A stretch of DNA of 21,584 nucleotides from JBFLVT01 sp036804525 (GCA_036804525.1 DAIRSE010000031.1:1-21584), one strand, 5' to 3'; positions 5,876-14,732 are shown, numbered from the stretch's first letter. Notes: generated from the letters alone by a model not told the origin. Translations and numbers: made by a program.

Positions 5876-6114
5876 TTGTCCAGGATGTGTTGGTAGCACT
5901 GAAGACTTTCTCTTCTAAGTTTGTTTTGGGCCAAAGGGTAGCAGGCCCTAATCAAACAGAGTTATAATAAATCTAGCAGCTAATTAATAATTTTCATGGA
6001 TTGTTAGATTTAGTGTCGAAAGAGTGCCTTTTCTGTCTATCAAATATTAACCTCCAATAAGTTTCTGCCGAAGTAACTTATATTCCCAGATAATATCAAC
6101 GATAAGGTGGTCTG
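5876..6114 (+). promoter_or_regulatory. AT-rich non-coding region directly upstream of pilB
   Basis: No gene is seen in these 239 nt. A TATAAT lies at 5963-5968 without a clear -35. AAATCTA (5969-5975) and TAGATTT (6005-6011) form a 7-bp inverted repeat around an AT-rich centre. TGTCGAA at 6014-6020 matches the core of a Spo0A box, which could be chance for a 7-mer. The pilB ribosome binding site AAGGTGG is at 6104-6110. The region probably holds the operator or promoter for the long pilus operon. Confidence 0.4.
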
Positions 6115-7803
6115 ATGGCGAAACTTCAGCCAAACCGTAATTTCCTGGGGACCAAGTTGGTCGAGGCCGGTGTCATTACGCAGGAACAGCTTGAGGAGGC
6201 GCTGAGGAGCCAGGTCATCAGGGATGGTGACAAGGGCCTCTTGGGCCGGACACTGGTCAGGCTGGGGTACTGCAGCGAGGACGACATCGCGCGGGCTATG
6301 GCCGAGCGCGCTGGAGTGCCTTATGTCAGCCTGGAGTCGTATCCGGTAGACTCATCGGCCATGAGCCTCATATCGCCGGAGGTGGCCCGCCGTTACCGCG
6401 CCCTGCCCGTAGGGTTTGACAACGGGCGCCTGGTAGTGGCCATGATGCGCCCTACCGATGTGATCGCCCTGGACGACCTGCGGATATTAACGGGATACGA
6501 AATCCAGCCGGTCGTCGTTCCGGACAGCGAGCTGGAGTCGGCCATCGAACGCTTCAGCCGTACCAATTCGGAAGTTGAATCGGCGCCCGAGGATGAGCAG
6601 CAGGCGCCGGAGATTGTTGCGGGGCCCGAAGAGTCGGCGGACAAGCCTGCCGTCAACCTGGCGAACCTGATCTTCAGCCAGGCGGTAAACGCCGGGGCGA
6701 GCGACATCCACATCGACCCGCAGGAGAAAGCGATACGGGTCCGCTTCCGCTTGGACGGCGTGCTGCACGACATCATGCACCCGCCGCGCCGGCTTCATCC
6801 GGCGCTGGTGTCGCGCATCAAGGTGCTGGCCAATATGGACATTGCCGACCGCCGTGTCCCACAGGACGGGCGGATGACGTTGAAAATCGAAGGCAAGACC
6901 GTGGACGTCCGGGTCGCTTCGCTGCCGGCGGCTTATGGCGAGAAGCTTACCCTGCGCCTTCTCGATCGCTCGGCGAAGCTGATAACACTGGAGGAGTTAG
7001 GTTTTTCCCAAGATGTCCTCGGCGACTTTGAGGAGTTCCTGCGCCTGCCTTACGGCTTTATTCTGGTGACGGGACCCACGGGAAGCGGCAAGAGCACGAC
7101 GTTGTATGCCGCCCTGGCGGCGCTGAATTCGGCGGAGAAGAACATCATCACGGTTGAAGATCCGGTAGAGTACCGGCTCGACGGGCTGAACCAGATCCAG
7201 ATCAATCCCAAGGCCGGTCTGACCTTTGCTACCGGGCTGCGCTCGATTCTGAGGAGCGACCCGGACATCGTGATGATCGGTGAGATCCGCGACCAGGAAA
7301 CGGCACGGATTGCCGTAGAGTCGGCCCTGACCGGCCACCTGGTGCTGTCCACGCTGCATACCAACGATGCGGCAGGAGCGATTACCCGCCTGTCGGATAT
7401 GGGGATCGAGCCCTTTCTTACGGCGTCATCGCTTGTCTGTGTTCTGGCGCAGCGGTTGGTGCGCAAGCTCTGTCCGAACTGCAAGGAACAGTACAGCCTA
7501 AGCCCCGAGGAACAGGCAAGTATTCCTGACTTCCCAGTTGATGCAAGCGGCGGGCCGGTGCATGTCTACCGGCCGAAAGGCTGCCTGCGGTGCAGCAAGA
7601 CGGGTTACAAAGGACGTACCGGTGTCTATGAGTTGTTGCGCGTTACCGAACCAATTCGGCGCCTGACCTTGCAGAGGCGTTCGGCCTCGGAAATCAAAGA
7701 CCAGGCCATAAGCGAAGGCATGACTACGCTGCGCCGGGACGGGATGATGAAGGTTAAGCAAGGCATCACGTCGCTGGAAGAAGTAATGAGGGTGATCGTA
7801 TGA
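6115..7803 (+). CDS. pilB: Type IV pilus extension ATPase PilB (GspE/MshE type)
   Basis: PilB is the cytoplasmic hexameric ATPase that drives pilus assembly. The 562-aa protein begins with an MshEN-type domain (about residues 8-75) whose two tandem motifs read FLGTKLVEAG...LEEALRSQ and LGRTLVRLGY...; this domain binds c-di-GMP in MshE. The ATPase core follows, with Walker A GPTGSGKSTT (about 320), the Asp box and Walker B in DPDIVMIGEIRD (about 382-393) and the His box GHLVLSTLHTND (about 407-418). The zinc-binding tetracysteine region has CPNC (about 453) and CLRCSKTGYKGRTG (about 490). The usual Arg before the first LG is Phe here, so ligand binding needs testing. It opens the pilus operon and overlaps pilT by 4 nt. 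Confidence 0.96.
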   Translation: MAKLQPNRNFLGTKLVEAGVITQEQLEEALRSQVIRDGDKGLLGRTLVRLGYCSEDDIARAMAERAGVPYVSLESYPVDSSAMSLISPEVARRYRALPVGFDNGRLVVAMMRPTDVIALDDLRILTGYEIQPVVVPDSELESAIERFSRTNSEVESAPEDEQQAPEIVAGPEESADKPAVNLANLIFSQAVNAGASDIHIDPQEKAIRVRFRLDGVLHDIMHPPRRLHPALVSRIKVLANMDIADRRVPQDGRMTLKIEGKTVDVRVASLPAAYGEKLTLRLLDRSAKLITLEELGFSQDVLGDFEEFLRLPYGFILVTGPTGSGKSTTLYAALAALNSAEKNIITVEDPVEYRLDGLNQIQINPKAGLTFATGLRSILRSDPDIVMIGEIRDQETARIAVESALTGHLVLSTLHTNDAAGAITRLSDMGIEPFLTASSLVCVLAQRLVRKLCPNCKEQYSLSPEEQASIPDFPVDASGGPVHVYRPKGCLRCSKTGYKGRTGVYELLRVTEPIRRLTLQRRSASEIKDQAISEGMTTLRRDGMMKVKQGITSLEEVMRVIV

Positions 7804-8933
7804 GCGCTGACGGTGGTAAAGAAGTCTTAAGCCTGGACGAGATTCTAATCGAGACGGTACAGCGCAAGGGATCCGATTTGCATCTTACTGCTGGATCACC
7901 TCCTACAGCCAGGATCTTTGGGGAGCTCGTTCCCCTGAACTTCCGCACGCTGACGCCGGCGGACATCGCTAATCTCATCATGCCTATTTTGGAACCGACC
8001 CACCGTAAACAGCTAGAGGAGGAATGGGAGCTCGACTTTTCTTATTCTATTTCGGGAGTAAGCCGCTTCCGGGGGAACATCATGCGCCAGCGCGGGACCC
8101 TGGCTGTAGCCTTTCGCGTGGTGCCTACTTTTGTTCCGGAGATTGAAGACTTGCGCCTGCCTGCGGCCGTACGGGACCTGTGCTTCCTCCCGCGAGGCCT
8201 GGTCCTCGTCACCGGCCCTACCGGGAGCGGCAAGTCGACAACGCTGGCGGCCATGGTCAACCTGATCAACCGGGAGCGCAGCCTCAATATCGTTACCGTC
8301 GAACAGCCCATCGAGTTTTTGCACAGCCACAAAAAGAGCATCGTCAAGCAGCGTGAGGTCGGCACCGACACCCATTCCTTCGCCAACGCTTTGCGCCACG
8401 TGCTGCGCCACGACCCCGACGTTATCCTGATCGGGGAGATGCGCGATCTGGAGAGCATCGCCATCGCCCTTACGGCCGCCGAGACCGGCCACCTGGTGCT
8501 GTCCACGCTGCATACCCAGACGGCGCCTCTGGCCATCCATCGTATCGTCGACGTGTTTCCGGAGTATATGCAGAATCAGGTTCGGCAGCAGCTTGCCGAC
8601 TGCCTGCAGGGCGTCATCGCCCAGCAACTCCTGCCGACCGCCGACGGCTCGGGCCGGGTGGTGGCCGTGGAACTGATGCTGGCCACGCCGGCGGTCCGCA
8701 ACCTGATCCGCGAAAGCAAGGAGCACCAACTCTATACCGCGATGCAGACCGCCCGGGCGATGGGCATGTGCACGATGGACCAGTCTCTGGCCGAACTTTG
8801 CCAGCGCGGCTTGGTCACGCGGGAAACCGCTCTGTTACGCTGCGTGGACCGCGTGGAATTGGAGCGCCTGCTTCAGCAAGGCTCTACCGGCGCGGCTGAT
8901 CGTAACGGCTTGCAGGCCAAGAACTGGTTCTAA
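7800..8933 (+). CDS. pilT: Type IV pilus retraction ATPase PilT
   Basis: PilT powers pilus depolymerisation and twitching motility. The 377-aa product has the PilT layout: an N-terminal PAS-like region with GSDLHLTAGSPPTAR, then Walker A GPTGSGKSTT (about 139-148) and Walker B DPDVILIGEMRDLES. The His box is GHLVLSTLHTQTA. The C-terminal segment TPAVRNLIRESKEHQLYTAM corresponds to the AIRNLIRE motif that distinguishes retraction ATPases from PilB. The ATG overlaps the pilB stop (ATGA), implying translational coupling. The last 30 or so residues extend beyond a minimal PilT. Confidence 0.95.
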   Translation: MSADGGKEVLSLDEILIETVQRKGSDLHLTAGSPPTARIFGELVPLNFRTLTPADIANLIMPILEPTHRKQLEEEWELDFSYSISGVSRFRGNIMRQRGTLAVAFRVVPTFVPEIEDLRLPAAVRDLCFLPRGLVLVTGPTGSGKSTTLAAMVNLINRERSLNIVTVEQPIEFLHSHKKSIVKQREVGTDTHSFANALRHVLRHDPDVILIGEMRDLESIAIALTAAETGHLVLSTLHTQTAPLAIHRIVDVFPEYMQNQVRQQLADCLQGVIAQQLLPTADGSGRVVAVELMLATPAVRNLIRESKEHQLYTAMQTARAMGMCTMDQSLAELCQRGLVTRETALLRCVDRVELERLLQQGSTGAADRNGLQAKNWF

Positions 8934-8954
8934 TCCAGGAAACGGGGGTTGATG

Positions 8955-10163
8955 ATGGGGCTTTTCGCCTACCAGATTATCGACCGTACCGGCAATACGG
9001 TGACCGGACGGATGGATGCCGAGCACGAGTTCGCTGTTGCTGCCCGCTTGCGCAGGCAAGGGTACACCGTCGTGGATGTAACCCCGGTAAAGGAATCGGC
9101 TATCCGCCAGTCTTTCACCTTTCGCCGCAATGTGAACATCGGGGAGTTGAGCCTATTCAGCAGGCAGATGGCCGCCATGCTGGATGCGGGCATTCCGCTG
9201 ACCCGTTGCCTGAATACCTTGAGCAAGCAGGTTACAAACCCGACGCTGGCCCGGGCAGTGGCCGAGACGGCGCGCAACGTGGAAGCCGGGATGGGTTTCT
9301 CGGAGGCCTTGCGCGGTTACCCGGACATCTTCCCATCCTTATATATCGACATGGTACGGGCCGGTGAGGTCGGCGGTTCGCTGGAAGAAATGCTGCGGCG
9401 ACTTTCCGAGCAGCTCGAGCGTGACAAGCAGCTGCGCGACAGCGTTCGCTCCGCCACCTTCTACCCGACGGTGGTGCTCTGCTTCGCCGGCCTGGTCGTG
9501 ATGGGCATGATGTTTTTTATCGTCCCGATTTTCGTCAAGTTTTTTCCGGCCGGCGCGACCCTGCCCCTGCCGACAAGAGTACTGATGAGTGTTTCCGATT
9601 CCTTAAGACATTTCTGGTACCTGTGGTTTGCCGGTTTTGCCGCGGTCTTCTTTAGCGCGCGTTTTTACGTACGGAGCCCTGCCGGGCGCCGGTCGTGGGA
9701 CCGCTTAAAGCTTAAACTCCCGATTATGGGCCCGCTTTTCCAGCGCACTGTCATCGCGCGATTCGCCCGCACCTTTTCCACCCTGCTTTCGGGTGGTATC
9801 CCGGTGCTGCAGGCGCTTGCGGCCGCCGGGCCCGCTTCGGGCAACGCGGTGATCGTCGAAGCGGTGGAACTGGCCGCCGAAAAGATCGAGGAAGGCAAAA
9901 CCATCGCCGGACCCTTGGAGGAGAGCGGCGTATTCCCGCCCATGGTCACCCAGATGGTGGCCGTCGGCGAGGAGACGGGCTCCCTGGCTTTGTTACTCAC
10001 CAGGATCGCGGAGTTTTACGAGGCCGAGGTCGCGGCGATGGCCCGCGGACTCGTCGCCCTTGTCGAACCTGTTTTGATTATCATTATCGGCTGTATTATC
10101 GGCGGCATTATTATTTCGATGTATTTGCCCATTTTCACTGTCGTTACGCAAATCGGGAGGTAG
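8955..10163 (+). CDS. pilC: Type IV pilus inner-membrane platform protein PilC (GspF family)
   Basis: PilC is the membrane platform that couples the ATPases to pilin insertion. The 402-aa protein has the two repeated GspF domains. The first carries FSRQMAAMLDAGIPLTRCL and GSLEEMLRRLSEQLERD and ends in a membrane helix (VVLCFAGLVVMGMMFFIVPIFV). The second carries FARTFSTLLSGGIPVLQAL and GEETGSLALLLTRIAEFYE and the C-terminal helix IIIIGCIIGGIIISMYLPIF. Three start codons lie in a row (TTG 8949, ATG 8952, ATG 8955); I choose 8955 because GGGGG at 8944-8948 is best spaced for it. The sigma factor gene starts two nucleotides after its stop. Confidence 0.95.
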   Translation: MGLFAYQIIDRTGNTVTGRMDAEHEFAVAARLRRQGYTVVDVTPVKESAIRQSFTFRRNVNIGELSLFSRQMAAMLDAGIPLTRCLNTLSKQVTNPTLARAVAETARNVEAGMGFSEALRGYPDIFPSLYIDMVRAGEVGGSLEEMLRRLSEQLERDKQLRDSVRSATFYPTVVLCFAGLVVMGMMFFIVPIFVKFFPAGATLPLPTRVLMSVSDSLRHFWYLWFAGFAAVFFSARFYVRSPAGRRSWDRLKLKLPIMGPLFQRTVIARFARTFSTLLSGGIPVLQALAAAGPASGNAVIVEAVELAAEKIEEGKTIAGPLEESGVFPPMVTQMVAVGEETGSLALLLTRIAEFYEAEVAAMARGLVALVEPVLIIIIGCIIGGIIISMYLPIFTVVTQIGR

Positions 10164-10165
10164 TA

Positions 10166-10882
10166 GTGTATTCTGACAGTGCAACAGACGGCGGAGTTCC
10201 AAACTTGGAAGATAGTATGAGAGCATACCTGGAGACAGGCAAGGAGCAGGATTTGGTGACTGTGATGCAGGTGAGCCGCCGCTTGATCGAACACTTTGCC
10301 CGGCTGCACGTCGGTAATCGTCTTGACGAGGATGTGATCCAGGCCGGCTACGAGGGCCTGCTTAAGGCTGTAAGGCGGTTCGATCCGCACAAGGGCGTAA
10401 AGTTCGTGACCTACGCCTCGCACTGCATTGTCGGCGAGATCCGCCACCACCTGCGGCGCGAGGCATCTTTCGACCGGCCCGGCTGGGTGGCGGAGCTGCA
10501 GGCGCGCATCCACGCTGCAGCGGACGAACTGCTGCAGCGGACCGGCGAACCTCCGTCGATAAGTGAGATAGCAGCTGCCGTCAATGTCCGGGAGGACGGT
10601 GTACTCGAGGCGCTGCGCGCCGGTATCGTTTCGCTGGACGAGGTGGACCTGTCCCGGATCAGGAACCTGTGGTACGAAAGCTTCCGTCTGCCTATCGAAG
10701 ACATCATCGCTGTCCGGCAGGCGTTGGCGCGGCTCGGTGATCTGCAGCGGACGGTGATTTACCTGATCTTCTACCGTGACCTGACGCAAACCGAAGTCTC
10801 GAGAGAGCTGGGCATCAGCCAGCGCAAGGTGTCGCGGATACTGAACAAAAGTCTCAGCCAAATGGCCGCGGCCTTGTCCTGA
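10166..10882 (+). CDS. Group 3 sigma factor (FliA/SigB/SigF superfamily) inside the pilus operon
   Basis: This 238-aa sigma-70 family protein lacks region 1. Region 2 (about 40-100) contains DEDVIQAGYEGLLKAVRRFD and KFVTYASHCIVGEIRHHLRR, region 3 is at about 105-165 (GEPPSISEIAAAVNV), and region 4 is at about 180-232 (LGDLQRTVIYLIFYRDLTQ and SRELGISQRKVSRILNKSL, the helix-turn-helix). The GEIRHHLR to RPGWVAELQ pattern resembles the SigB/SigF/SigG branch more than FliA. The start is GTG 10166 with GGGAGG at 10155-10160. It follows pilC by 2 nt and precedes a prepilin gene by 21 nt, so it is co-transcribed with the pilus genes. Likely targets are promoters of pilus or surface genes, possibly its own operon. 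No anti-sigma gene is visible next to it. Confidence 0.88.
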   Translation: MYSDSATDGGVPNLEDSMRAYLETGKEQDLVTVMQVSRRLIEHFARLHVGNRLDEDVIQAGYEGLLKAVRRFDPHKGVKFVTYASHCIVGEIRHHLRREASFDRPGWVAELQARIHAAADELLQRTGEPPSISEIAAAVNVREDGVLEALRAGIVSLDEVDLSRIRNLWYESFRLPIEDIIAVRQALARLGDLQRTVIYLIFYRDLTQTEVSRELGISQRKVSRILNKSLSQMAAALS

Positions 10883-10903
10883 AGCGGGGGATGTGAGGCG
10901 GGG

Positions 10904-12598
10904 ATGACGAGACGCTTGTCAATTGACAACCTGGCCGACCGCCGGGGCTTTACCCTGGTGGAAGTGCTGGTCGCACTTACGGTCCTGACCATTGTTGCCG
11001 TGGCCTTCGTGCCGCTTTTTACCTTTGTCGCGGAGGGTACCCAGGCTAACCGAGCTCGGCTCGTGGCCACCAAGCTGGCGGCCAGCGTCATCGAGGAAAT
11101 CCGCTCTCTGCCCTATGACCAGGTCGGACTCATAGGAGGAAACCCGTCAGGGAACATTCGGCCGACGGTAACACTAACTGTCGGGGGAATTGATTATACG
11201 ATTCAGGCCAGAATCTGGTGGGTAGATGACCCCAGTGATGACAGCGGCGGCAGTGATCCCATTCCTTACGATTACAAGCGGGTCAGAGTCAGCGTCAGTG
11301 CTCCCAGCGCATTTACCGGGACTGTTATGGAGACGGCTGAGATCCATACGCTGGTATCCCTGGAGGGCGAGGAAGAAGTCTTTCCGGGGGGTAACATCAG
11401 AGTTCAAGTGGTACGTGGATGGCGCACCAGCCCGGATGAAGAGGTTCCGGTGGAGAACGTCCGCGCGGATTTGGTACAAGGGCCGGATGCTCCGCAGACC
11501 AACTGGACAGATGAGTTTGGCCAGGTCCTCTTTGCCGTCCTGGATGAGGGAAGTTATGCTGTTGAAGTCGACCCAAGCGACCATGGAATGATGGTTCATC
11601 CGCTGCAGGCCAAGCAGACGGCCGAGCTCACCAGCGGAGTGACCGTCGAGCGGGTTTTCGAGGTGGAGATCCCGTGCCGCCTGAGAGTGGAATTACTGGA
11701 CGCGGTGACGCACGCTCCTATCCAGGCTGCCGGCAGCATTACCCTCGTAACGCCGGAAACAGGTTCCATTACCAGAAGTTTTTCTGCGGATATGCAAGGG
11801 ATACTGACGGAAGAATTCTTTGGGGATATCTGGCCCGTAGGCGCGGGGTATCCCGGAACGCCTTACAACTTGAAGGTATCGGCTGAAGGCTACATGCCTT
11901 ACAGCCTGTTTCCCGACCACCAGTCGGTCTGGAATGGTCTATATGACCGCCCCGGCCAGAGCAAGACTGTGGTTTTGGAGCTGACGCCGGCTAACGCCTA
12001 TGTGAAGGTGACCTCCCAGGGCGCCGGGACGCCGGTCGGCGGCGCCCAGGTAGAGATTTTCCGGCACACGTATACTTTCCTGAACGGTGCCTGGACTGAC
12101 CTCTGCAGCGCGGAACCCGTAGCTTCCTCCGCAACTGATCCGAGCGGGGTCGCGGGGTTTTCCCTGGAAGAGAACAACCCTGCGGACCCACCGCAGATTC
12201 TGCATGAAGGCGACCAGTACACGCGTTACTGCGTGAGGGTCAGCGCACCGGGTTACAAGACCTTCGGGCCGCAGCATGGCTCCTTCTGGATAAGCGGCGG
12301 ACAACAGATGACTGCTTCAGGACCCGTTCAGGCCTACGAGGTCGTCCTGCAGCCTGATTTCCGCAGCATCCTGGTGCGTGCCGAGCGGCCTGACGGGCTA
12401 CCGAGGAACGTGTGGATAAGAGTGACGGGTCCTAACGGGTATGAAGAAATTCAGCGAACCGGCGGCGACGGGGAGGCCCTCTTCGAGAATCTTGCCGTTG
12501 GACTCTACACCGTGTATAGGAGATCGGGCGGAAGTTGGGTTGACCCGAAAGTCGTGAATGTTGTTTCGGGCCAGTACCAAGTCACTTATACTTATTAG
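10904..12598 (+). CDS. Very large minor prepilin with several beta-sandwich domains (PilV-like, adhesin candidate)
   Basis: The 564-aa product starts with a classic class III prepilin signal: a 15-residue basic leader ending in RRG, then FTLVEVLVALTVLTIVAVAF with Glu at +5. After a pilin-like region (about 15-155) come roughly four modules resembling carboxypeptidase-regulatory or Cna-B-like beta sandwiches, at about 160-255, 256-355, 363-484 and 485-564. Each has patterns such as GYxxY/YxVxV and DxxGxAxF (for example DEFGQVLFAVLDEGSYAVEV and GGDGEALFENLAVGLYTVY). Ordinary minor pilins have about 150-250 aa. The extra modules would project from the pilus tip or shaft, which suggests adhesion. 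Domain family assignment is by pattern only. It lies between the sigma gene and two further minor pilins. Confidence 0.85.
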   Translation: MTRRLSIDNLADRRGFTLVEVLVALTVLTIVAVAFVPLFTFVAEGTQANRARLVATKLAASVIEEIRSLPYDQVGLIGGNPSGNIRPTVTLTVGGIDYTIQARIWWVDDPSDDSGGSDPIPYDYKRVRVSVSAPSAFTGTVMETAEIHTLVSLEGEEEVFPGGNIRVQVVRGWRTSPDEEVPVENVRADLVQGPDAPQTNWTDEFGQVLFAVLDEGSYAVEVDPSDHGMMVHPLQAKQTAELTSGVTVERVFEVEIPCRLRVELLDAVTHAPIQAAGSITLVTPETGSITRSFSADMQGILTEEFFGDIWPVGAGYPGTPYNLKVSAEGYMPYSLFPDHQSVWNGLYDRPGQSKTVVLELTPANAYVKVTSQGAGTPVGGAQVEIFRHTYTFLNGAWTDLCSAEPVASSATDPSGVAGFSLEENNPADPPQILHEGDQYTRYCVRVSAPGYKTFGPQHGSFWISGGQQMTASGPVQAYEVVLQPDFRSILVRAERPDGLPRNVWIRVTGPNGYEEIQRTGGDGEALFENLAVGLYTVYRRSGGSWVDPKVVNVVSGQYQVTYTY

Positions 12599-12620
12599 AG
12601 CCGGCGGGGGTCACGAAAAG

Positions 12621-13250
12621 ATGCCTGCGCACAGGTGCGAACATGGAAGGACCTGTATTTCAGTCCGATGGCGGATGGTCACACGCAACGGCGGGGGTTT
12701 TACGCTGGTTGAGCTGCTGGTGGTTCTCGCCCTGTTGGGACTAACTATTGGTGTGATCCTTTTGTTCTTCGATTACGGGAACAGGAGTTGGAACCGTGCG
12801 GTGGGTGAGGCCAGGGTGGTTCAGGAAGCGCGCATCTTTATTAATCAACTGGACCGCGAGATTCGCCAGGCCAGGGTTGCCACTTCCGGCGGGTCGCCGG
12901 TTACAGTCACCGATGGCGGCAACCAACTGGATATCTATTCTGATGTCACGGGCGACGCGAAACCTGAGCTTATACGGTACCGCCTGGTAAACGGACGGTT
13001 AGAACGCGGGGTCAGTATGCCTCAGGGAAGTGCTTTTCCTTATACCTACGCGGCGCCGACGGCCTACCAAACCATCGTTACCACAGTGGTCAACGGGCCT
13101 GGCGATATTCTCTTCAGTCTTGAGTCCGCCAGCCCTCCGCGCTTGGCGGTATTTGTTAATCTGCTGGTGAACGATGCTGCTGCACCATTGAGCCGGCCGC
13201 TGGCCGTCCAGGCCCTGATGACCGTGCGCAGCAGGGGGGACGCCGCATGA
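12621..13250 (+). CDS. Minor prepilin, PilW/GspJ-like
   Basis: The prepilin motif GGG|FTLVELLVVLALLGLTIGV is followed by a pilin-type helix and a beta-rich domain containing NQLDREIRQARV and LIRYRLVNGRLERG. These are typical of GspJ/PilW-type minor pseudopilins that help prime pilus assembly. The start is uncertain. ATG 12621 has GGGGG about 10 nt upstream and gives 209 aa with a 26-residue leader; ATG 12675 gives a shorter 8-residue leader but a weaker ribosome binding site. The gene begins 22 nt after the large minor pilin and overlaps the next gene by 4 nt. Confidence 0.85.
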   Translation: MPAHRCEHGRTCISVRWRMVTRNGGGFTLVELLVVLALLGLTIGVILLFFDYGNRSWNRAVGEARVVQEARIFINQLDREIRQARVATSGGSPVTVTDGGNQLDIYSDVTGDAKPELIRYRLVNGRLERGVSMPQGSAFPYTYAAPTAYQTIVTTVVNGPGDILFSLESASPPRLAVFVNLLVNDAAAPLSRPLAVQALMTVRSRGDAA

Positions 13251-14680
13251 TCAGAATCCTCTTGCGTCAGGAAAAAGGAATCGTGTTGCCGATCGTAGTG
13301 GCAATTATTGCCATCGTGTCGCTTCTGGGTTTTACCGCGGCCTTTCTCGTGGATAGCCAGGCCACGATGGGGCGGCGGTATTCCGGCGGCGAGGAGGCCC
13401 TCTTTTTCGCCGAAGCAGGGTTGAACAAATACCTTTGGCATCTTAACAAGGATTCCAAGTATTACGAGGTTCCGGAAGTTGACAAGACTGCTGACGACGC
13501 CCGTTTAAACGTGGATACGCCGTTTCAGGACGGATTTTACCGCCTGCAGGTTGATCCCCCGACCACTGAAGAGCCGGTTGTCACTATCCGCTCGACGGGC
13601 TGGCCGGCCAGCGATCCAACAAACAGGCGCAGTGTTGAGATAACGGTCCGTAAGCGCCAGTTTGTGCAGACCATCTACCTTTCAGGGGAAGAACGGACAT
13701 CTTCCGGGGAGACGGTCTGGTGGATAACCGGCGACGAGGTCTTCGGCCCCTTGCATACCAACGGTGACTTGAACATTGACGGTAATCCTGTTTTCCACGG
13801 GCCGGTTACTTACTCAGGCCGCTTGAACGTCCGATCGGGCAGTAAACCAGTGTATGAGGCCGGGCCGCCGCAACAGGTGGGGCCGCTCACTTTCCCGCCG
13901 TCTAACGGGCAGCTGAAGATGCAGGCCCAGCTCAACGGCTACTACTATAACGGACGTACCTGCATCTATATCAACGGCGACCAGCTCACTATACGTAACC
14001 AGACCGGTACACCGGTAGTGCGCCCGCTGCCGCCAAACGGGGTGATCTACGTGGACGGTACAAGCAACCCCGACGAGAGCAGAACTGACAAGTGGAACCT
14101 CAGCAGGGGCAACGTCTTTGTTTCGGGCACCTTGAACGGCCGCCTTACCATCGCCGCAGCGAACAACATCTATATCACGGGGCGTGATCCGACCAATTTC
14201 AACTATTCTTCCGCGACGGTTACCGGGGGGGTGCAGTACGCCGACAGCGATTTCAATCCGGACGGGGGAATCACTGACGACATGCTCGGGCTGGTCGCCA
14301 ACGGGCGGATTCGTCTGCTGCACTATTACTGGCCGACGTCAACATGGCCCTATTACGATGTGCTGGCGGGTTTGGCCGGCGACGTTTCGCCGCAGAACGT
14401 AACGATTCACGGTGCCCTTTTCGCCCTAAATCCTTCCTGGGAGTATGAAGAGTGGGATGAGGGGCCGGCAAGAGGAACCATCACCCTGGTAGGTTCGATT
14501 TCACAACAATTCCGCGGCGCGGTTGGTACCTTCTTCTCGTTGACGGGAACCCGGCTGACCGGTTACAACAAGAACTACCGCCACGACCCGCGCATGGCCT
14601 ACGACACGCCGCCGCACTTTCTGGAACCCGTCAATGCGGGCTGGGAGATTAGAACCTGGAGGGAAATTCCTAATCCCTAG
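13247..14680 (+). CDS. Large PilX-like minor pilin
   Basis: The 477-aa product begins with a short leader RQEKG and a hydrophobic helix IVLPIVVAIIAIVSLLGFTAAF. As in PilX-type proteins, the usual Glu at +5 is missing (Pro-Ile here). The sequence next to the helix, FFAEAGLNKYLWHL, is also PilX-like. A long extracellular region (about 100-477) is rich in Gly, Asn and beta-strand patterns, including WWITGDEVFGPLHTNGDLN and repeated 'NG' turns, compatible with a right-handed beta-helix or DUF4900-like fold. At more than twice the usual PilX length it may be a second exposed pilus-tip protein. It starts at ATG in ATGA, overlapping the previous gene. Confidence 0.8.
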   Translation: MIRILLRQEKGIVLPIVVAIIAIVSLLGFTAAFLVDSQATMGRRYSGGEEALFFAEAGLNKYLWHLNKDSKYYEVPEVDKTADDARLNVDTPFQDGFYRLQVDPPTTEEPVVTIRSTGWPASDPTNRRSVEITVRKRQFVQTIYLSGEERTSSGETVWWITGDEVFGPLHTNGDLNIDGNPVFHGPVTYSGRLNVRSGSKPVYEAGPPQQVGPLTFPPSNGQLKMQAQLNGYYYNGRTCIYINGDQLTIRNQTGTPVVRPLPPNGVIYVDGTSNPDESRTDKWNLSRGNVFVSGTLNGRLTIAAANNIYITGRDPTNFNYSSATVTGGVQYADSDFNPDGGITDDMLGLVANGRIRLLHYYWPTSTWPYYDVLAGLAGDVSPQNVTIHGALFALNPSWEYEEWDEGPARGTITLVGSISQQFRGAVGTFFSLTGTRLTGYNKNYRHDPRMAYDTPPHFLEPVNAGWEIRTWREIPNP

Positions 14681-14732
14681 GAGGCCTGACATACGCCGGT
14701 GAAACGGATTGAGGGGAGAGTGATGGGAAAAG

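Noticed and set aside
6014..6020. Spo0A box before pilB
   Set aside because: TGTCGAA is only a seven-base match and is expected by chance; not listed as a separate feature.
8013..8729. 238-aa minus-strand frame inside pilT
   Set aside because: pilT on the plus strand has all ATPase motifs; the reverse frame is a GC-rich shadow.
10016..10861. 281-aa minus-strand frame opposite pilC and the sigma gene
   Set aside because: It spans the junction of two well-supported genes and has no recognisable domain or ribosome binding site.
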